Shown here one piece after another: positions 41,552 through 46,514 of a DNA stretch of 46,514 bases. Location of the stretch: positions 1 to 46,514 of the forward strand of contig CAIJXG010000103.1 of NCBI GenBank assembly GCA_903824505.1. The letters run 5' to 3'. The position numbers and the translations under genes are program-made. Numbering within the stretch: the first letter of the stretch is position 1; each line of letters begins with the position of its first letter. This DNA comes from an uncultured Pseudomonadota bacterium (GTDB lineage Bacteria; Pseudomonadota; Alphaproteobacteria; UBA9219). The notes under the pieces were generated by a model, which ran no database searches, was not told the DNA's origin, and saw nothing but the letters and a program-made list of their open reading frames with translations.

Positions 41552-44500
41552 TTATCCCGAAAGCCCCTCAAGCGCTTCATTGGCAAGAGAAAGAAGCGCG
41601 AGGTCCGGGGCACCCCCCGCCTTGCCTTCGGTGATCAAGGCATCGTAGGGATCTAGTCGCGCGGTGTTTTGAGCGCTCCATGCCGCCAGAGCGGGGGAGG
41701 CATCGAGATCTTTTCGTCCGGCAAGCTCTGCGGTCAGGCGGTTATGATGCGCCGACAAATCGCGCAGGACTGACGTCAGCGCCGCCTGTTGCCACGGCGT
41801 TTGAGTCGCCGCGGATAAAGCAGGATGCCGCAGCCACCCGAATCCCAATCTTTTTTCAAAACCGAAATAAAGGGCGGCGAGCGTCTCAATCTCTTTTCCT
41901 GTTTGCGCCGATAAAGCAATCAGCCCATAGGCGTCAACCAAAACGGGCAAAAGAGCCACGCGACGGGCCAAGGCGCGGGGCACTTGCTTCTCGACCCATG
42001 CGGTTTCGGTAGAGTGAAGGGTTGAATCGACCGGATCATGATGTTTGCCGATCCAAGCCGTTAAAGACTCTAGCCCCTTGCGGTCGCGGGTAATGGCCTG
42101 ATCCAAATCCTTCAGATCAACAGCCTCCGCTAAAATCCGATCCATTAATCCCGCCAGCGCGGCGCGAATAGAGAGCAAAAGCTTGGTTTGCGTGGCGGCG
42201 GGCAGCATCTCGTCTTGATGCTCCACCTCTGTCCACAGCGCGCGAAGGCCAAGCGCCTCTCGCGCCAAAACATAGGCGCGCACGACCCGCGCGGGATCCG
42301 CGCGTTCCGCCATCGCGGCAACCAGACGAATGCCCGTATGATTAACAATGTCGTTGGTTAGAACCGTCGCCGCGATCTCTCGCCGCAACTGATGCCGTTC
42401 AATGGCTACTGCATGGCTCTTTTGAAGCGTATTCGGAAAATAGGCGGCGATTGCCGCGCGCAAGGCTTTGTAGTCCGGCAGGTCAGAGTCTAAGAGTCGC
42501 GGCGTAAGCCAGATCTTGACATAAGATAAGAGTACCGCAAGTTCGGGACGTGTCAGCCCCCTGCCCTGCCGATGCCGCTCCGCTATTTCGGCCTCATCGG
42601 GCAAAAACTCAACGGCGCGGTTTAGAAGACCTGTTTTTTCAAGAAACTGCATAGCATGAGCGTGCGCTATCAGAGACTCAGGCGCGGTTGCCTCGGCCAA
42701 AGTCAGCGCCTGAGTCTGCAAATAATTGTCGCGTAGTACCAGATGCGCGACCGCATCGGTCATACCCGCCAGAAGCGTATTGCGCGCTTCCGCGCTCAGC
42801 TCTTTTTCAGGGCTTAACAGAATCTTGATATTGACTTCGTGGTCAGAGGTATCGACTCCGGCAGAGTTATCAATCGCGTCTGTGTTCAACCGCCCACCAG
42901 ATAACGCATACTCAACCCGTCCGCGCTGAGTCATGCCCAGATTTCCGCCTTCCCCGATGATCTTCGCCCGCACCTCTGAGCCATTCACACGCAGACTGTC
43001 ATTGGCGCGATCGGCCACGACATCATGCGCTTCACTCTCGGCCTTGATGTAGGTGCCGATGCCGCCAAAATACAGAAGCTCAACCTGCGCCGTAAGCAGC
43101 GCTTGAATCAGCTCAGCCGGAGCTAGATGATCCACAGTAAGCCCATAGGCTTTTTTCATCTCGGCGGAAATTTTGATGGATTTTTCGCTGCGCGCAAAAA
43201 TGCCTCCCCCTTTGGATATCAAGGTCAGGTCATAATCCGCCCAACTGCTGCGCGGCAAAGCGAAGAGCCGCGCCCGCTCCCCGTAACTGATCGCCGCATC
43301 GGGATTCGGATCGCAGAAAATATGGCGGTGGTCAAAGGCGCCCAGAAGGCAGATATGTTTGGACAAAAGCATGCCATTGCCGAAGACATCGCCGGACATA
43401 TCGCCCACACCGATACAGGTAAAATCTGTTTCTTGAATGTTTTTGCCGCTTTCACGGAAATGGCGTTTGATGGCCTCCCACGCGCCGCGCGCGGTAATCC
43501 CCATCTTTTTGTGGTCGTAACCCGCCGAGCCGCCGGAGGCAAAAGCGTCATCGAGCCAAAAGCCGCGTTCCCGCGCAATGCCATTCGCAATATCCGAAAA
43601 TGTCGCCGTGCCCTTATCCGCCGCGACAACCAAATAGGGATCATCGCCGTCATGCCGCACGGTATCGGGAGGTGGCACAATCGCGCCGTTTTCACGGTTA
43701 TCCGTTAAATCCAACAGCCCGTTCATCATCAGCTTGTAACAGGCGATCCCTTCTTGTTGAAAGGCTCCGGAATCGGCAGGCGGGTGCTTGACGATAAACC
43801 CGCCCTTCGATCCCACCGGCACAATCACGCTGTTCTTGACCATCTGGGCCTTCATCAGCGCCAGCACTTCATAGCGGAAATCATCCCGCCGATCTGACCA
43901 GCGGATTCCACCCCGCGCGACCTTACCGCCGCGCAAATGCAAAGCCTCCACACGAGGACTATAGACAAAAATTTCGTACAAAGGCTTGGGCAGCGGCATA
44001 AAATGAACGAGGCGGCTGTCGAATTTAATCGCAAGACAGGGCTTGGGAGTCCCATCTCCCTGACGCTGAAAGAAATTCGTGCGCAAACTGGCTTGCACCA
44101 GATTCACATACCGCCGAAGGATCCGGTCGTCTTCCAGCGAAGTCACCCTTTCAAGCGCAGCTTTAAGCGAGGTCTCTTGTTTATGCAAAGCAGCGGCGCG
44201 GTCTCCTGAAAAGGCCGGATCGTGGCGCGTTTTAAAAAATGTAACAATCTTTTGAACCAGATCGGGCGCATTCACCAGCGCAGCGCTCATCATCTCATGG
44301 CTATAGGGAATACGTAATTGGCGCAGATAGCGCGCGAAGGCGCGAAGCAAAGCAATCTCCATCGGCCCCATGCCGACGCGCAGAGCTAGAGCGTTGACTC
44401 CATCATCTTCCGCCTCTCCCGCCCAGACTTTTAGAAAAGTTGCCTCGAAAGCAGGCTTCAGAGCTGCAAAATCCGCGCACAAATCAAACGCAGGCTCGCC

Positions 44501-46303
44501 CACATATTCATGCACAAAGATGGATATGTCGGAGCTTTTAAACCGTACCTCATAAGGGCCGGACATAAAGGCGACGCGCAGCCCCATATGCTCGATCAAG
44601 GGCAGGGTTTCGGACAAAGACAAAGCGCGAGCCGGCTGCAACACTTTCAACCGCAACCGCTTACCGTCCGGCTCCTGTTGCAAATCGGCGATCAGGCGAG
44701 GCTGCGCCCGCGCGGATTCCAAAAGGCTTATATCCTGAGCCGCGCGGACAGGCAGAACCGTATCTTGATAGGAATAGGAAAAACTCTCCCCATAGCGCCG
44801 CAAAAGAGCCAGCCCTTGCGCTTCTCCGTACAGATCAATCAGGGCATCGCGCAGACGATCCGTCCAGCTTCGGCACATATCGCGCAAAGTTTCTTCCAGC
44901 AACGCGGGGGCGGGACGCGGCGAATCGCTTTGAAGATGGACGATGATAAAGGCGCGGGCCAACAAACTGTCGTCGATGCGGACGTGCCATGCGCGCACAT
45001 CTCCCTCATGCGCCGCGCCCAAAAAGGCCTGCACACGGTCCCGCAGCGTGGAATCATACCGATCACGCGGGACATATAGAAGGAAGGAGACATAACGCCC
45101 GAAGGGATCCAGCCGCCGGAATAACGCGACTCGGGCTCGCTCCTGAAGCTGTAAAATGCCGCGCGCATTGGCGAAGAGTTCATCCTCGTTGATCTGAAAC
45201 AGCTCGTCATGCGGATAGGTGTTAAGAATATGGGTCAGCGCCCGTCCATCATGGCTTTCCGGGGCAAGATTCAGGCGTTCAACCACATGCGCGATTTTGC
45301 GGCGCATGAAAGGAATATCAAAAGGCGTTTGGGCGTAAGTACGGGCGGTAAAAAGGCCAACAAAAAGTTTCTCGCCCGTGACGATTCCCTGCGCGTCAAA
45401 GCTGCGGATAAAAACCGCATCCATCGGCACGATACGATGCACCCGCGCGACATCATCCGTCTTAGTCATAAACAAAACATGATGCCGCCGCGCGTATTTC
45501 ACGAGAGCCGGACTCTTCCGGCTGTCGAGATCACGCAAGCCTCCGAACATACGGCGTTCGTCATCGCGCAAGATGCCCAAGCCCTGCCCTGCCACAATCC
45601 GAATCGCGCTGACATCCTCGCCCGTTGTTTCCAGTGCGATCTCGCGAGAACCTAAAAAAGTGAAATTATCCTCGGCCAGCCACGCGAGAAACGCGCGGAT
45701 CTCCTCAATATCTTCAGCGGCATCTACGCACCGTCCTGACGGGGTAAGACTGTCCATCGTCGCGCACATACGGGCACGCATGGGTCCCCAATCCACCACG
45801 GCTGCCGTCACTTCGGCCAGAGTCAGGCGAATTTCTTTTTCAATGTCGGCCAACTGAGCCTCATCGGGGCATCTGTCAACCTGGATATGAATCACAGATT
45901 CAGATGCGGTGTTCTTGCCTTCCGCCTGTGCCAAGCCCTCAAGCTTACCCTGTGCGTCGCGCGCCAGAGTCAAAACGGGGTGGATCAGCACATGAATAGA
46001 GAGGCCTTTGGCCTGTAACGTGCCCGTCAGCGAGTCGATCAAAAAAGGCATGTCGTCGGCGACCATTTCCACAAGCGTGTGATCAACGCTCCAGCCGTCA
46101 TGCGCGATGTCTGGGTTGGAGACACGAATCTTCGTCTCTCCAAGGCGCCGCGTTTCACCCAGATTCCACAAAGAAGCTGCCATGGCCTCCTGCGCCTGAG
46201 GCGAAAAGGGCCGCAGATCAACAGGCGGCACATGCGCAAAAAAAGCGGCCATAAAGTCTGCCGGAACGGCTTTCACAGAAGAGCGCATCGGTTTTCCAAA
46301 CAT
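41552..46303 (-). CDS. gdhB: NAD-specific glutamate dehydrogenase, large (about 180 kDa) type
   Basis: The protein has 1583 residues, the usual size for the large bacterial GDH family. The N-terminal half holds ACT-like regulatory segments (WSVDHTLVEMVADDMPFLIDSLTGTL is a family block). The catalytic part begins around 720, with RGGIRWSDRRDDFRYEVLALMKAQMVKN, VPVGSKGGF and the NAD-binding region around IGVGDMSGDVFGNGMLLS and GGIGTYIKAESEAH. It oxidises glutamate to 2-oxoglutarate and ammonia with NAD, feeding amino-acid carbon into the TCA cycle. The ATG at 46303 lacks a good ribosome binding site, and an ATG five codons later is an alternative. It is monocistronic, convergent with tadA. Symbol assigned by analogy with other bacteria. 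Confidence 0.93.
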   Translation of the reverse strand: MFGKPMRSSVKAVPADFMAAFFAHVPPVDLRPFSPQAQEAMAASLWNLGETRRLGETKIRVSNPDIAHDGWSVDHTLVEMVADDMPFLIDSLTGTLQAKGLSIHVLIHPVLTLARDAQGKLEGLAQAEGKNTASESVIHIQVDRCPDEAQLADIEKEIRLTLAEVTAAVVDWGPMRARMCATMDSLTPSGRCVDAAEDIEEIRAFLAWLAEDNFTFLGSREIALETTGEDVSAIRIVAGQGLGILRDDERRMFGGLRDLDSRKSPALVKYARRHHVLFMTKTDDVARVHRIVPMDAVFIRSFDAQGIVTGEKLFVGLFTARTYAQTPFDIPFMRRKIAHVVERLNLAPESHDGRALTHILNTYPHDELFQINEDELFANARGILQLQERARVALFRRLDPFGRYVSFLLYVPRDRYDSTLRDRVQAFLGAAHEGDVRAWHVRIDDSLLARAFIIVHLQSDSPRPAPALLEETLRDMCRSWTDRLRDALIDLYGEAQGLALLRRYGESFSYSYQDTVLPVRAAQDISLLESARAQPRLIADLQQEPDGKRLRLKVLQPARALSLSETLPLIEHMGLRVAFMSGPYEVRFKSSDISIFVHEYVGEPAFDLCADFAALKPAFEATFLKVWAGEAEDDGVNALALRVGMGPMEIALLRAFARYLRQLRIPYSHEMMSAALVNAPDLVQKIVTFFKTRHDPAFSGDRAAALHKQETSLKAALERVTSLEDDRILRRYVNLVQASLRTNFFQRQGDGTPKPCLAIKFDSRLVHFMPLPKPLYEIFVYSPRVEALHLRGGKVARGGIRWSDRRDDFRYEVLALMKAQMVKNSVIVPVGSKGGFIVKHPPADSGAFQQEGIACYKLMMNGLLDLTDNRENGAIVPPPDTVRHDGDDPYLVVAADKGTATFSDIANGIARERGFWLDDAFASGGSAGYDHKKMGITARGAWEAIKRHFRESGKNIQETDFTCIGVGDMSGDVFGNGMLLSKHICLLGAFDHRHIFCDPNPDAAISYGERARLFALPRSSWADYDLTLISKGGGIFARSEKSIKISAEMKKAYGLTVDHLAPAELIQALLTAQVELLYFGGIGTYIKAESEAHDVVADRANDSLRVNGSEVRAKIIGEGGNLGMTQRGRVEYALSGGRLNTDAIDNSAGVDTSDHEVNIKILLSPEKELSAEARNTLLAGMTDAVAHLVLRDNYLQTQALTLAEATAPESLIAHAHAMQFLEKTGLLNRAVEFLPDEAEIAERHRQGRGLTRPELAVLLSYVKIWLTPRLLDSDLPDYKALRAAIAAYFPNTLQKSHAVAIERHQLRREIAATVLTNDIVNHTGIRLVAAMAERADPARVVRAYVLAREALGLRALWTEVEHQDEMLPAATQTKLLLSIRAALAGLMDRILAEAVDLKDLDQAITRDRKGLESLTAWIGKHHDPVDSTLHSTETAWVEKQVPRALARRVALLPVLVDAYGLIALSAQTGKEIETLAALYFGFEKRLGFGWLRHPALSAATQTPWQQAALTSVLRDLSAHHNRLTAELAGRKDLDASPALAAWSAQNTARLDPYDALITEGKAGGAPDLALLSLANEALEGLSG

Positions 46304-46397
46304 CGGGGATTGAGGTGTTTCTGTATAGCGCCATCAGGGGCACTTTGGTCAATGCGTGATTTTTTCTTCTTCCAGTTGTTTTCGGTGTAATATCAAC

Positions 46398-46423
46398 GGC
46401 CTTAAATTTTCTTCAAAGACTCA
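46398..46423 (+). repeat. R2 palindromic repeat, left half only
   Basis: GGCCTTAAATTTTC, then TTCAAAGACTC, matches the left half of the other R2 copies, closest to the minus strand of 33823-33870. The match stops after GACTC, one base before R1 copy D starts. The missing right half (with AAAATTTAGGAC) may have been lost, or may lie beyond R1 outside the window. Confidence 0.75.
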
Positions 46424-46514
46424 TATACTCGGCTTCCTTGGAAAGCGGAAAGGATGCGATTCCGTGCAAAACACGGACGCAGCGAAGCTGATGCGCCTTT
46501 TGCGCGGACAAAAC
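46424..46514 (+). repeat. R1 repeat, copy D, cut by the window end
   Basis: The element starts TATACTCGG and continues to the last base, including GCGAAGC (46482-46488) and the GCGCGGACAAAAC block. The part before GCGAAGC differs (CCGTG-CAAAA-CACGG forms a 5-bp stem here). About 27 further bases are expected past the window. Confidence 0.9.

Overview
The window is a stretch of bacterial chromosome, most likely from an alphaproteobacterium of moderate GC. The evidence is the set of housekeeping proteins: a very large NAD-dependent glutamate dehydrogenase of about 1580 residues, a MidA/NDUFAF7-type methyltransferase, an alphaproteobacterial isoaspartyl-methyltransferase-like protein, a two-domain chorismate mutase protein, LptD, AccD, and a SufU/SufT pair. 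I cannot name the genus. Coding density is high and most genes are ordinary core genes. The exceptions sit next to a set of small dispersed repeats.

Layout. 1-1542: two hypothetical genes and a gene-poor strip ending at the 3' end of tRNA-Glu, a possible edge of an integrated element. 1834-8702: a large AsmA/YhdP-like envelope protein, a C-terminally short glycosyltransferase, dut, midA and a short-chain dehydrogenase. 8905-13223: trigger factor, tRNA-Leu, and convergent argG/argH. 13408-16843: a three-gene capsule module (Wza-like export lipoprotein, GT4 glycosyltransferase, KpsC-like Kdo transferase). 16907-22326: tRNA-Cys, isoaspartyl methyltransferase, lepB, a CAU tRNA, plsY, a secreted nuclease-fold protein, a J-domain protein and an MFS transporter. 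22407-27074: a cell-wall block with rsmI-mrdA-membrane protein on the minus strand, divergent from an LpoA-like lipoprotein. 27192-32158: an unusual prepilin/peptidase S74 fusion, accD and lptD. 32164-33778: a tightly overlapping terD-like/sufU/sufT operon. 34139-35736: a low-GC Gfo/Idh/MocA oxidoreductase surrounded by repeats and a possible transposon scar. 35737-46303: cation efflux, chorismate mutase, an unknown membrane protein, nrdB, pyrD, tadA and the giant glutamate dehydrogenase.

The most unusual content is a set of short structured repeats. R1 has three complete copies of 117-119 bp (7816, 16778, 35449), one copy cut by the window end (46424), and two about 30-bp short forms (4962, 37928). 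It has TATACTCGG/CCGAGTATA ends and a string of small hairpins, including the GCGAAGC mini-hairpin. One copy supplies the last 21 codons and stop of the KpsC-like gene. R2 is a 44-bp perfect-ended palindrome (7766, 33823, half at 46398) that is repeatedly next to R1. R3 is about 87 bp (33932, 41012); one copy lies in frame against the start of tadA. R4 is a 104/147-bp duplication that joins the end of a membrane-protein gene to the start codon of the cation-efflux gene. Several copies flank surface-polysaccharide or otherwise atypical genes.

The second notable item is the protein at 27192-28682. It begins as a type IV prepilin and ends in a phage-type self-cleaving S74 chaperone domain whose Ser/Lys pair is intact. 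All functions are inferred from reading the sequence. No database search, structure prediction or alignment program was run.
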